NCBI RefSeq assembly: GCF_900129815.1
Contig: NZ_FQWX01000007.1
Span: 1 to 64,000 of the forward strand
From: Asaccharospora irregularis DSM 2635
Lineage (GTDB): Bacteria; Bacillota; Clostridia; Peptostreptococcales; Peptostreptococcaceae
DNA length: 64,000 bases
Reading direction: 5' to 3'
In this document: positions 35,351 to 44,682 of the stretch, in pieces
Layout of the letters: each line of letters begins with the position of its first letter
Position numbering within the stretch: the first letter of the stretch is position 1
Made by a program: the position numbers and the translations under genes
Notes under the pieces: model-generated
What the model saw: the letters and a program-made list of their open reading frames with translations, nothing else
Told to the model about the DNA's origin: nothing
Databases searched by the model: none

Positions 35351-36037
35351 CTATAAATTCGTCTTATCACTACCCTTATTTATCTTTAGGTTTTGTACTT
35401 CTTTTATATACACTTTTGAGTTATAGTAATGTTCTATTTCCCAAATAATACCATATTTTATTTTTAATGCAGACGATAATGTATCTGGGTCTCCTATAGC
35501 TTTTATAGTTATCGGTTCTTTTACTTCAGTATCATTCATATAAAGCTTATCTTCTTTTATATCCATATATGTATCTGACAACACTCTTTGACCATTTATC
35601 GATATAGCCCTAGCCTGTGCTGAATTCAATTTATTTATCATAGAGAGCAACAAGTCATAGTTATATGTAATCTGTTTACTGATGTCATTTTCTACTGATG
35701 CATCTAGTGGCTTTATTGTGATTTCTATTCCCTCTCCTGAAACATCTGTATAGCCAGACAATATCTCATACTTTTCTATTTCCTTCTTGATGTCCCCTTT
35801 ATCTTCTCCCTCCAAATTCTTGTACTTATGCACCTCATTTTTTATATCATCAATCTCTTTGTTTAGAGTTTCTTCTTCATTTTTTAGAGATTTAAGCTGT
35901 CTAAGCAACTGCTCTCCTCTCTCGGATGTAGTCAATCCATTGTTCTCTAAGTTTATTATCCTTAGTTGTAGGCTTATTAAAGCTCCCAGTGCTAGACTTG
36001 CTAACACTATGCCTTTATTCTTAATTTTTTTCGGCAA
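35351..36037 (-). CDS. DUF881 family protein (copy 2)
   Basis: This 228-residue paralogue has a helix at about residues 9-26, a coiled coil (38-75), then SGYTDVSGEGIEITIKPLD and NSAQARAISINGQRVLSDTYMDI. The two copies differ strongly outside the core motif, so they are old duplicates probably with distinct roles, possibly in one complex with DivIB. It follows divIB by 26 bases. Confidence 0.88.
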   Translation of the reverse strand: MPKKIKNKGIVLASLALGALISLQLRIINLENNGLTTSERGEQLLRQLKSLKNEEETLNKEIDDIKNEVHKYKNLEGEDKGDIKKEIEKYEILSGYTDVSGEGIEITIKPLDASVENDISKQITYNYDLLLSMINKLNSAQARAISINGQRVLSDTYMDIKEDKLYMNDTEVKEPITIKAIGDPDTLSSALKIKYGIIWEIEHYYNSKVYIKEVQNLKINKGSDKTNL

Positions 36038-36063
36038 ATTTAAACCACTCCTTGCTTAAAAAC

Positions 36064-36807
36064 TTACTCTGGTGTATATATTGCACATTTATCATAACTT
36101 AGATTAATTGTTCCATTACTTATATTTTTATTCTGTAAATCAACTAAAATACTATTGAGTCTAGATACATTGTAGTCAAGTCTATCATTGTCAGATAGTA
36201 AGATTTTAACTTTATTCCTACTAACTATAAGTATATCTTCTTTTTCCATTAAATCAACCTTATCAATTTGTTTGTATACATTACTCTTTTTTAAGCACTC
36301 CAATAAATAAAATAACCTTTTTCCATGATGTTCATTCTTAAATCCTATCTTTTTTTCTTTATTTATATAATAATCAACATCCACTACTACCTTATCCTTG
36401 TTTTCATCTAGATCAACTACCTTTTTTAGAAAATTTCCCTTATCATCTATAAGGCAGTTTTTTCCATTATTTCTTAGCAATGCAATCGGCTTGCGTTCTT
36501 TTATATTTACAATAAGTTTATCTGGAAGCTTTCTTGTTATCTCAACCTTATCAATATATGAGTTTTCCATAAGTTTATCTTTAATATCTCCTGTTTTGTT
36601 TCTAAATATATTCTTGTCCAAACAGAACCCTAAATCATTTATGATTTCTTGTTTTGTACACTCCTTGTTTCCTTTTACATCTATTTGCTTTACTTTAAAT
36701 ATACTACTACTAAGTAGTATACAGCTTCCAACTGTCAACATAAACAAAAAACTCAAAATTACTGTTACCTTATTTTGGTTTATTCTTTTTCTTTTAGTTT
36801 TTCTCAA
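36064..36807 (-). CDS. divIB: cell division protein DivIB/FtsQ
   Basis: The 247-residue protein has a basic cytoplasmic start (KTKRKRINQNK), one membrane helix (about residues 14-33), a POTRA domain (FKVKQIDVKGNKECTKQEIINDLG... to about residue 105, with KLPDKLIVNIKERKPIALL) and the FtsQ beta domain. It stabilises the division complex with FtsL and DivIC. It opens the divIB-DUF881-DUF881-sbp gene run after the murA terminator. Confidence 0.9.
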   Translation of the reverse strand: MRKTKRKRINQNKVTVILSFLFMLTVGSCILLSSSIFKVKQIDVKGNKECTKQEIINDLGFCLDKNIFRNKTGDIKDKLMENSYIDKVEITRKLPDKLIVNIKERKPIALLRNNGKNCLIDDKGNFLKKVVDLDENKDKVVVDVDYYINKEKKIGFKNEHHGKRLFYLLECLKKSNVYKQIDKVDLMEKEDILIVSRNKVKILLSDNDRLDYNVSRLNSILVDLQNKNISNGTINLSYDKCAIYTPE

Positions 36808-36945
36808 TAGATACCACCCCTTTTATATTTATAAATACAACCTAAGGAGTTGGTTCTCCTACTAAAAAAAATAAGATATAAAATTTTTTTATACGTTATT
36901 TTTACATAAGTTTTAGCAATATAACTTAGTCCGATTTTTTCTATC

Positions 36946-36970
36946 AAAAAAGGCTCTTATACGAGCCTTA
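36946..36970 (-). terminator. terminator of murA
   Basis: AAGGCTC and GAGCCTT around a GTATAA loop, followed by TTTTTGAT on the minus strand; the stem starts at the murA stop codon. Confidence 0.88.
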
Positions 36971-38224
36971 ATCTACCTTCCTTATATCTCCACCTAAGCT
37001 TTTTATAACTGTTTCTATACTTTCATATCCTCTCTCTACATGATATATATCAGTTATTTCACTCTGCCCTTTTGCGGCTAATGCAGCTAATATTAAACTT
37101 GCTCCTCCTCTTAAATCTGGTGATTTTACCTTGGTCCCCATAAACTCTTTTACACCTTTTACCATGCAAATTTTCTCAGTTATATATTTTATATTTGCCC
37201 CCATTTTATTTAATCCTTCACAATGCATAAATCTATTTTCAAAAATTGTTTCATAAAACAGGCTAGTACCGTTTGATATACTCATAAGAGCTGTCATCTG
37301 AGCCTGCATATCAGTGGGAAACCCTGGATGAGGAGATGTTCTTACTAAATCTATTGCTTGTATAGTTTTAGGTGACTTTAACACTAACCCATCACCTATA
37401 TATTCGATTTCACAACCTGCCATTCTCAACTTATCATTTATAGCCTCCATATGGGGTATTACAACTTTATCTACCTCTAGGGTACCACTAGTCATAGCAC
37501 TTGCCATCATATATGTTCCTATCGCTATCCTATCTGGTATTACTGTATGTTCTGCCCTACCTAACTTTTCTACTCCTTCAATTTCTATATAGTTAGTTCC
37601 TGCTCCAGTCACCTTAGCTCCCATTGAGTTTAAAAAATCCTGCAAATCTTCTATTTCTGGTTCCCTAGCAGGATTGTATATCTTAGTTGTTCCCTTCGCT
37701 TTTACAGCAGCAAGCATAGCATTCTCTGTAGCACCTACACTTGGATACTCAAAGTTTATACTAGATCCCTTGTAATCTTCTTTGGTACAATATAAAACTC
37801 CACTCTCTTCTTTTATTTCTATCCCTAGTTGTTTGATAGCCTTTAAGTGTAAGTCTATAGGTCTAGCCCCTATAGCACATCCTCCTGGGTGATTTATTTT
37901 TACATAATCTAGCCTCCCAATCATGGCCCCCATAATAATTATTGACGATCTCATTTTTGTGACATACTTTTCATCTATTTCACCCGAACTTATAACTGTA
38001 CTGTCTATTGTAAGTGTTCCATCTTCATACTTAACTCTACAACCCACACTCTCTAATATTTTTATCATAAATTTGACATCAGATATATAGGGTACATTGT
38101 GGATTATGCTTATATTTTCATTTAATATGGATGCTGCCATTATTGGAAGTACAGAATTTTTTGCCCCTCTTATACTTAGTCTTCCTTCTATTTTGTTTCC
38201 ACCATTAACTATATATTTAGACAA
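36968..38224 (-). CDS. murA: UDP-N-acetylglucosamine 1-carboxyvinyltransferase
   Basis: The 418-residue enzyme adds enolpyruvate to UDP-GlcNAc, the first committed step of peptidoglycan synthesis. It has the paired domains with RGAKNSVLPIMAAS (about residue 19), NHPGGCAIGARPIDLHLKAI with the active-site Cys (residue near 116, the fosfomycin target), and DLRGGASLILAALAAKG near the end. The start is TTG 38224, seven bases after AGGGGGG. That ribosome site lies in one arm of a perfect 14-base inverted repeat. Confidence 0.95.
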   Translation of the reverse strand: MSKYIVNGGNKIEGRLSIRGAKNSVLPIMAASILNENISIIHNVPYISDVKFMIKILESVGCRVKYEDGTLTIDSTVISSGEIDEKYVTKMRSSIIIMGAMIGRLDYVKINHPGGCAIGARPIDLHLKAIKQLGIEIKEESGVLYCTKEDYKGSSINFEYPSVGATENAMLAAVKAKGTTKIYNPAREPEIEDLQDFLNSMGAKVTGAGTNYIEIEGVEKLGRAEHTVIPDRIAIGTYMMASAMTSGTLEVDKVVIPHMEAINDKLRMAGCEIEYIGDGLVLKSPKTIQAIDLVRTSPHPGFPTDMQAQMTALMSISNGTSLFYETIFENRFMHCEGLNKMGANIKYITEKICMVKGVKEFMGTKVKSPDLRGGASLILAALAAKGQSEITDIYHVERGYESIETVIKSLGGDIRKVD

Positions 38225-38227
38225 AAC

Positions 38228-38293
38228 TAACCCCCCTAGTAGTAATTAAATTCAAAATACCTATAATTTAAATACTATGTACTAGGGGGGTTA
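38228..38293 (-). promoter_or_regulatory. 14-bp inverted repeat covering the murA ribosome site
   Basis: TAACCCCCCTAGTA (38228-38241 on plus) is the exact reverse complement of TACTAGGGGGGTTA (38280-38293), 38 bases apart. In the minus-strand mRNA the 3' arm contains the murA Shine-Dalgarno AGGGGGG, so the hairpin would hide it. It could also act as a weak terminator after murG. Confidence 0.65.
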
Positions 38294-38328
38294 TATGTTA
38301 CCTCTTTTTTATTTTATCTTTTTTAATT

Positions 38329-39537
38329 TTATCTTTTCTTTATACCTATAACCTTAGGTTGCATTTTATTTGCTTCTAAATTCTCGTTTTTAGCCTTATT
38401 TTCTGCATGTTTAGGCGATGGTTTTGACTTTTTATTAGCTTTATATACATCCATAATTTCATTATATATAAGGTCTATGGCCTCTGGTTTTCCTATTTTT
38501 CTACTAGCTTCAGCCATATCAATTAACTGTTCTCTATCTCCTAAAAGTTTAAATACTGCATTATTAAGGCTTTCAGGAGTAAGATTTTTTTCTAATATAG
38601 CTAATCCTCCACCCTTTTTTTCAATACTTTTTGCATTGTACTCTTGGTGATTTTCTGCAGTATAAGCTTTAGGTATTATTATTGATGGCTTACCTAAAGC
38701 AGTTATTTCGGCCAAAGATATAGCACCAGCACTTCCTATAACTAAATCACTAGCTGCAAGTGCATTTGCCATGTCCTCTAAGTAAGGAACTACTCTTTGA
38801 TAGTTCTTTAATTTTACATCTTCTATACTTGTCATAAATTCTTCATAAAATCCTTTACCAGTTGCAAAAATAAATGCAACATCGTCTTTTACCATATTCT
38901 TTATGACCAACTTCATAGCTTCATTTATTTTTCTAGAGCCACCACTACCTCCGTAGCACAGTACCATCTTCTTATCTTCAGTTATTCCTAAATTTCTTCT
39001 TGCTACATTTTTTCTAGCTAGTAGTATTTCTTTTCTAACTGGATTACCTGTAAAAACTAATTTTTCTCTACTTCCCTCTGGGAATCTTCCATGTGAATCT
39101 TCAAAACTAGTCAATACTCTTGTAACTGTTTTTGAAAGCATTTTATTAGTTACCCCTGGAAAAGAGTTCTGTTCATGAACCACTGTTGGGATTTTGCTAA
39201 TAGATGCATTAAATAATACAGGCCCACTAACATATCCTCCTGTACCTATAACTACATCTGGTTTAAATTTTTTGACTATTTTTCTAGACTGCTCTAATCC
39301 CTTAAAAAGTTTAAAAACTCTTTTTACGTTGTCAAAATCTATCTTTCTTTTAAATCCCTGTACTGTAACAGTTTTTAATTCATATCCATATTTCGGAACT
39401 ATTTCTGATTCTATCCCTTTTTCCGTACCCACAAATAATATTTCTGCATCGGGATTTTCCTCTTTTATTCTATTTGCAATAGCGATGGCTGGGTATACAT
39501 GTCCCCCAGTCCCACCACCAGATAATAAAACTTTCAT
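38329..39537 (-). CDS. murG: UDP-GlcNAc transferase MurG (lipid II synthesis)
   Basis: The 402-residue GT-B glycosyltransferase makes lipid II. It has GGGTGGHVYPAIAIA at the N-terminus, GTGGYVSGP near residue 94, HEQNSFPG near residue 121, and the nucleotide site CYGGSGGSRKIN and GSAGAISLAEITALGKPSI. It is about 40 residues longer than usual because of a basic, low-complexity tail (KANKKSKPSPKHAENKAKNEN). GGAGATG precedes the ATG. It lies in the murF-mraY-murD-spoVE-murG order. Confidence 0.95.
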   Translation of the reverse strand: MKVLLSGGGTGGHVYPAIAIANRIKEENPDAEILFVGTEKGIESEIVPKYGYELKTVTVQGFKRKIDFDNVKRVFKLFKGLEQSRKIVKKFKPDVVIGTGGYVSGPVLFNASISKIPTVVHEQNSFPGVTNKMLSKTVTRVLTSFEDSHGRFPEGSREKLVFTGNPVRKEILLARKNVARRNLGITEDKKMVLCYGGSGGSRKINEAMKLVIKNMVKDDVAFIFATGKGFYEEFMTSIEDVKLKNYQRVVPYLEDMANALAASDLVIGSAGAISLAEITALGKPSIIIPKAYTAENHQEYNAKSIEKKGGGLAILEKNLTPESLNNAVFKLLGDREQLIDMAEASRKIGKPEAIDLIYNEIMDVYKANKKSKPSPKHAENKAKNENLEANKMQPKVIGIKKR

Positions 39538-39554
39538 TTAAAAATCATCTCCTG

Positions 39555-40685
39555 TTAATTAATTTTGACATGCTTTGAGATGTTTAGTACTATACCAATT
39601 GCGGCCATAAAAATAGTCAGCGAGGTCCCACCATAACTTATAAAAGGTAGTGCCACACCTGTAGCTGGCATTGATGATGTCGCAACTGCTATATTTAAAG
39701 CTGCCTGAATACCTATTTGAGCTCCTATACCTATAACAACCATACATGCAAATACATTAGAGGTCTTTAAAGCTATTCTAATACATCTGTACACTAATAT
39801 AACAAATAACATTATTATTACTATACATCCTATAAGACCTAATTCCTCTCCTATTATAGCAAATATAAAGTCGTTTTGTGGTTCTGGTATATAAAAATAT
39901 TTCTGCCTACTTTTTCCAAGTCCTAACCCAAATAGACCTCCAGATCCTAAGGCATACAAACTTTGTATAACCTGATAGCCCTTACCTAATGGATCTTGAA
40001 ATGGATCTAAAAACGAGGTAACACGAGCCAATCTATATGGAGCTGCAATTACCAAAGCGACAAATAACGCAAATCCTGTTCCTATCATAGCAACTACAAA
40101 TTTCATATTCATACCTGCTACAAATAGCATAACAAACGTAACTAATATTATAGTACCAGCTGTTGATAAGTTAGGTTGCTTGATTATCAACGCAAAAAAT
40201 AACGATGGTACTAAAAGGAGCGGTAATATACCTTTTCTAAAGGATTTTATATTGTCATAGTTTTTTTCGATTAACTTCGCTGTTATTATAATTGTTGCAA
40301 ATTTAGCTACCTCTGCTGGTTGTATAGAAGCCCCTCCAACACCGAGCCATCTTTTAGCTCCGTTAGCTTCTATCCCCAAAGGAGTCAATACTAAAACTAG
40401 CAATATTACAGCTATAATCCCTATAGTTTTAGAATTCTTTTTCCAAAAAACATAGTCTATGTTTGATGTAACAATCATAGCCACAAAGCCAAATATAGCA
40501 TATATTACGTTTTTCTTTAAGAAATGATATGAATCATGGTGTTTAAATGAAGATTGTATGAAACTTGCACTAAACACCATTATTATCCCTATAAATACTA
40601 AAAGCATGGTAGTGTAAAATACCACTCCGTCAAATTCTGTCCTCATACCTCTGTCAATATGTTTTTTTAAACCTTCCTTGGGCAT
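39555..40685 (-). CDS. spoVE: SEDS-family glycosyltransferase SpoVE/FtsW type
   Basis: The 376-residue protein has ten predicted membrane helices and SEDS signatures: GIIMVFSASF near residue 32, the catalytic-region GGASIQPAEVAKFATI near residue 115, and NDFIFAIIGEELGLIG and GVALPFISYGGTSL toward the end. SEDS proteins polymerise glycan strands with a class B PBP. Being in a cluster with a one-PASTA SpoVD, it is more likely the sporulation (SpoVE) than the vegetative division form; in C. difficile the equivalent pair acts in sporulation. Confidence 0.88.
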   Translation of the reverse strand: MPKEGLKKHIDRGMRTEFDGVVFYTTMLLVFIGIIMVFSASFIQSSFKHHDSYHFLKKNVIYAIFGFVAMIVTSNIDYVFWKKNSKTIGIIAVILLVLVLTPLGIEANGAKRWLGVGGASIQPAEVAKFATIIITAKLIEKNYDNIKSFRKGILPLLLVPSLFFALIIKQPNLSTAGTIILVTFVMLFVAGMNMKFVVAMIGTGFALFVALVIAAPYRLARVTSFLDPFQDPLGKGYQVIQSLYALGSGGLFGLGLGKSRQKYFYIPEPQNDFIFAIIGEELGLIGCIVIIMLFVILVYRCIRIALKTSNVFACMVVIGIGAQIGIQAALNIAVATSSMPATGVALPFISYGGTSLTIFMAAIGIVLNISKHVKIN

Positions 40686-40736
40686 TAGACAAATCTACCT
40701 CCATTCATACACTTAAGTAAGTAAATTTATAAGAGG

Positions 40737-42098
40737 TTATTTTAAATTGTTTACATTATCCTTGAAGTCTTTTCCTCTTTCTTCAAAACTTTTATACATA
40801 TCCCAACTTGCACAAGCTGGTGAAAGAAGTACTATATCATTACACTTAGCAATCTTACTTGAAGTCTCAACAGCTTCTTTCATATTATTTACCATGTATA
40901 TTTCTTTAAATCCTTTATTTTTAGCACACTCCTGTATTTTAGGAGCAGTTTCTCCTAACAAAACTAATGACTTTACATTGTTTTGTTTTGCTATTTCAAG
41001 CAATTCATCAAAATTACTTCCTTTGTCCATACCACCAGCTATTAGTATTATCGGTCTTTTATAAGACTGAACAGCCTTTATAGTGGAGTCTGGATTTGTA
41101 CCTTTTGAATCATTTACATACATCACACTATTTAATTCTCTTACAAACTCTTGTCTATGTTCTACCGCATTAAAAGTTGTTACAACTTTTTTTATAGAAT
41201 CTAAACTTACATTAGATACATATGAAATTCCTATAGCCGCCATACAGTTTTCTAAGTTATGGTTTCCAGGAAGACTTAATTCATCTTTGTTGATAAATAC
41301 TATTTTTTCATCTATATCTATTACTATATTGTCATCTTCATCTAAGTATATACCTTTTTCCAATTTCTCAGTTATAGAGAAATATACTACATTTGCATTG
41401 CAACTTTTATCTAAGTCTCTCACAATTTCATCATCGTAATTTAATATGCAAAAATCTTCTTCTTGTTGATTTTTAAATATTCTAGATTTAGCTTGAATGT
41501 AATTTTCCATAGTATGATGTCTATTTAAATGATCTTCAGTTATATTTAATATAGCACTCACCTTTGGTCTAAATGTATCTATACTCTCAAGTTGAAAACT
41601 ACTTAGTTCTGTAACCAAAACTGACTTTTCATCTGCCATTTGCACTGCATCTATCACAGGATTACCTATATTACCAACAACATAAGTATCCTTATTATCC
41701 ATTTTAAATATTTCTCCTACCAAACTTGTAGTTGTAGTTTTCCCATTTGTTCCTGTAATACCTACAAACGTAGGATTTTTAGATATCCTAAAAGCTAACT
41801 CAACTTCACCTATTATCTCTATTTTGCTGTCTTTTAACTTATGTATAAATGGTAAGTCTAGTGGAACTCCTGGAGATACTACTACTAGTTCTATATCATC
41901 AATACTTTCTGGATGGCTACCTAATATATATTTGACATTATTTATCGATTTTAATTCATCAAGTATTTCTTTTAGCTTACTTTCTTCTTTGATATCGTTA
42001 ACTGTTATGCTTGCGCCTAACTTATCTAAACACTTTATTGTAGATACACCAGTCTTTGCAAGTCCTACTAGTAAAACATTTTTTCCTCTTAAGTTCAT
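40737..42098 (-). CDS. murD: UDP-N-acetylmuramoyl-L-alanine--D-glutamate ligase
   Basis: This 453-residue Mur ligase adds D-Glu. It has the N-terminal dinucleotide-like domain (GKNVLLVGLAKTG), the ATP loop GITGTNGKTTTT (about residue 115), the central EDHLNRH segment, and the C-terminal NDSKGTNPDSTIKA. Length and motifs are complete. Spaced 15 bases after mraY and 51 before spoVE, in one operon. Confidence 0.96.
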   Translation of the reverse strand: MNLRGKNVLLVGLAKTGVSTIKCLDKLGASITVNDIKEESKLKEILDELKSINNVKYILGSHPESIDDIELVVVSPGVPLDLPFIHKLKDSKIEIIGEVELAFRISKNPTFVGITGTNGKTTTTSLVGEIFKMDNKDTYVVGNIGNPVIDAVQMADEKSVLVTELSSFQLESIDTFRPKVSAILNITEDHLNRHHTMENYIQAKSRIFKNQQEEDFCILNYDDEIVRDLDKSCNANVVYFSITEKLEKGIYLDEDDNIVIDIDEKIVFINKDELSLPGNHNLENCMAAIGISYVSNVSLDSIKKVVTTFNAVEHRQEFVRELNSVMYVNDSKGTNPDSTIKAVQSYKRPIILIAGGMDKGSNFDELLEIAKQNNVKSLVLLGETAPKIQECAKNKGFKEIYMVNNMKEAVETSSKIAKCNDIVLLSPACASWDMYKSFEERGKDFKDNVNNLK

Positions 42099-42113
42099 CT
42101 TTATCCCCCTAAC

Positions 42114-43079
42114 TTAAAATACTGATATTATACTTATCCATGCTAATACAACTGTTATAATCCAGAAAGTGAATACAACTCTAGTCTCAGGCCATCCACA
42201 CTGCTCAAAGTGATGGTGTATTGGAGCCATCTTGAAAATTCTTTTTCTAGTTAATTTATAAGACATTACTTGAAGTATAACAGATATTGCCTCTGCAAAA
42301 TATATACCTCCAACCAAAGGTATTATTAAAACTGAGTTTGTTAAAACTGCAAAAGCTACAACAGCTCCTCCAAGTGCCATAGAACCTGTGTCTCCCATAA
42401 ATACTTTTGCTGGATAAGAGTTAAATCCTAAAAATCCTAGACAAGCACCAACTGTAGCAGCAGCCAATATTGCTATTTCTGGATTTACAACTACTAATCC
42501 TGCATATATCATAAAAAATGTTGATACTATTAATGTCACTCCTGACGCCAATCCATCTAATCCATCAGTTAAATTTACGGCGTTAACTGTTCCTATTATT
42601 ATAAACATCATAATTGGTATATACAGTACTCCTATATTTATAACAGAATCCGTAAATGGCACCGTAATCTGTGTAGCACTTGGCGATGTTACATATTGAT
42701 AGTATGATACATAAAGAGCTAATGCAAACTGAAGAATTATTTTTTGGTAAGCTTTTAACCCCAAAGATCTCTTCATTTTTATTTTTATGAAGTCATCTAA
42801 AAAACCTATAAATCCAAATCCTCCTATACATACAAGTCCTACAAACATATCTTTACTAACTCTACTTCTAGTAAGGCCTGTTATTAATATTGCAACTATC
42901 ATTATTATTCCACCCATAGTTGGCGTTCCATTTTTAGCTAAATGTGATTGTGGTCCATCATCTCTTACTGTTTGACCGAATTTAAATTTTGCAAGCATTG
43001 GTATAAATATCGGTCCTAATATAACTACTATTAGAAATGATATCATTGATGTATACGTAAGTTCTTTTATTCCTAACAT
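42114..43079 (-). CDS. mraY: phospho-N-acetylmuramoyl-pentapeptide-transferase
   Basis: The 321-residue integral membrane enzyme transfers phospho-MurNAc-pentapeptide to undecaprenyl phosphate, forming lipid I. Signatures include DDGPQSHLAKNGTPTMGG near residue 40, the magnesium site FLDDFIKI near residue 93, NAVNLTDGLDGLA near residue 165, and APIHHHFE near residue 287. Complete length. Confidence 0.96.
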   Translation of the reverse strand: MLGIKELTYTSMISFLIVVILGPIFIPMLAKFKFGQTVRDDGPQSHLAKNGTPTMGGIIMIVAILITGLTRSRVSKDMFVGLVCIGGFGFIGFLDDFIKIKMKRSLGLKAYQKIILQFALALYVSYYQYVTSPSATQITVPFTDSVINIGVLYIPIMMFIIIGTVNAVNLTDGLDGLASGVTLIVSTFFMIYAGLVVVNPEIAILAAATVGACLGFLGFNSYPAKVFMGDTGSMALGGAVVAFAVLTNSVLIIPLVGGIYFAEAISVILQVMSYKLTRKRIFKMAPIHHHFEQCGWPETRVVFTFWIITVVLAWISIISVF

Positions 43080-43120
43080 AATATGACTCCTCTCCCTTGT
43101 TGGCTATCTCATTGGTTTAA

Positions 43121-44497
43121 TTACTTATTTAGATATTCTACTACTTCTTCTAATTTCATACCTCTAGATGCTTTAACTAAAATAACATCTTTTTCTTCTA
43201 TTAATCTGTTTAGTTCTTTAATAGCATCTTCCTTTATTTTGAAATGATGTATGTTTTGTTTTTTAAATCCTAACCTCTCAGCCTCATCCGATATAAATTT
43301 AGAGGCATGACCTATAGTTATTAATACATCAGTATTATTTATGCAAGTTTCTCCTACTAATCTATGTCCATACTCCTCGTGTTCACCCATTTCAAACATA
43401 TCTCCAAGTACTGCAACCCTTCTATTGTTTTCGTACCTTCCTAATATCTTTAGGGCTGCATTCATAGAATCTGGACTGGCATTATATGTATCATTTATTA
43501 TTGTCATTTCTCCATTTTTTACTATGTCTAATCTCATTTTTGTGGCCTTAAAATTCTTTAGTCCATCCTTTATATTATCTAGAGAAATGCCTAAACTTAT
43601 TCCAACCAATATTGCTGCCATAGCATTGTATATGTTGTGTTCACCTACTGTAGGTATTGTTATTTGCTCTTTTTTTCCATCTATGACACAAGTAAATATT
43701 ATTTCTTCTTCTTGCATTTTGTACTCTTCACAATATATATCATTATTTGAGTCAAATCCAAATGTTTTTAATTTATACTCGTGCTTTTCATTTTTTAATG
43801 TAGATAAGAATTTATCATCTCCATTTACAATCAAAGTATTTGACGAGTCAAATCTAGATGTTATCTCCATTTTTGCCTTTAAAATTCCCTCTTGAGAACC
43901 CAGGTTGTCTATGTGAGATAGGCCTATGTTAGAGATTACCGCTATATTTGGATTTACAATATTGGCTAAATACTCTATCTCGCCAAAATTTGACATACCC
44001 ATCTCCACTACTGCACATTCATGAAAATCATTTAAGTTAAGTAGAGTCAAAGGAACGCCTATATGATTGTTGAAATTGGCCTCATTTTTTAATGAATTAA
44101 ATGTCGATGATAAAACGGCATATACCATATCTCTAGTCGTGGTCTTTCCAACACTACCTGTTATGCCTATAAATGGAATGTCAAATTTTTCTTTGTAGTA
44201 TTTAGAAATGTCTCCTAGAGCTTTCGTAGTATCTTCTACCTCTATTAAATTTATATCCGAACCTTCTAATTTTATGCCACTACTTTCATTTTTTATAAAA
44301 GTTTTACATTCTTTTTCATATGCAGATTTCATAAAGTTGTGTCCATCTAGGTTTTCTCCTATTATAGAGATAAATGCACTTTTATCATCTGCTTTTCTAC
44401 TATCTATAATAATATTGTCTACACAGTCATCTCCGCTTCCTACCTTTAATTTTCCTTTAGTTGCAAGTACTAACTCCTTTACTGTTAAGCACTTCAT
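43121..44497 (-). CDS. murF: UDP-N-acetylmuramoyl-tripeptide--D-alanyl-D-alanine ligase
   Basis: The 458-residue enzyme completes the UDP-MurNAc-pentapeptide. It shows GITGSVGKTTTRDM (about residue 108), NFNNHIGVPLTLL, and the substrate loop NDTYNASPDSM. ATG 44497 is chosen because GGAGGATAAAAAA precedes it; the longer frame to 44551 extends into the spoVD-side terminator. It is the first gene of the murF-mraY-murD-spoVE-murG(-murA) run. Confidence 0.95.
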   Translation of the reverse strand: MKCLTVKELVLATKGKLKVGSGDDCVDNIIIDSRKADDKSAFISIIGENLDGHNFMKSAYEKECKTFIKNESSGIKLEGSDINLIEVEDTTKALGDISKYYKEKFDIPFIGITGSVGKTTTRDMVYAVLSSTFNSLKNEANFNNHIGVPLTLLNLNDFHECAVVEMGMSNFGEIEYLANIVNPNIAVISNIGLSHIDNLGSQEGILKAKMEITSRFDSSNTLIVNGDDKFLSTLKNEKHEYKLKTFGFDSNNDIYCEEYKMQEEEIIFTCVIDGKKEQITIPTVGEHNIYNAMAAILVGISLGISLDNIKDGLKNFKATKMRLDIVKNGEMTIINDTYNASPDSMNAALKILGRYENNRRVAVLGDMFEMGEHEEYGHRLVGETCINNTDVLITIGHASKFISDEAERLGFKKQNIHHFKIKEDAIKELNRLIEEKDVILVKASRGMKLEEVVEYLNK

Positions 44498-44539
44498 TTT
44501 TTTATCCTCCTTTAAAACCTTTTGCCTTATTATTTTAGC

Positions 44540-44580
44540 AATAAAAGGCAATGTATACCGTAGATATACATTGCCCCCGA
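44540..44580 (-). terminator. terminator of the ftsL-spoVD operon
   Basis: GGCAATGTATA and TATACATTGCC around a TCTACGG loop, followed by TTTTATT on the minus strand, upstream of murF. Confidence 0.82.
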
Positions 44581-44682
44581 TAACTCCTAACTTAATAATT
44601 ATATACCATATTTTTAAATTTTTGAAGATGTTTATAATTATTTAAACACGTTTATGAAATGTGTAAACTATCTGTAACTATT

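Noticed and set aside
38302-38340. Direct A/T-rich repeats considered as a CRISPR-like or tandem array
   Set aside because: Only two imperfect units, no spacers, no cas genes; low-complexity sequence.
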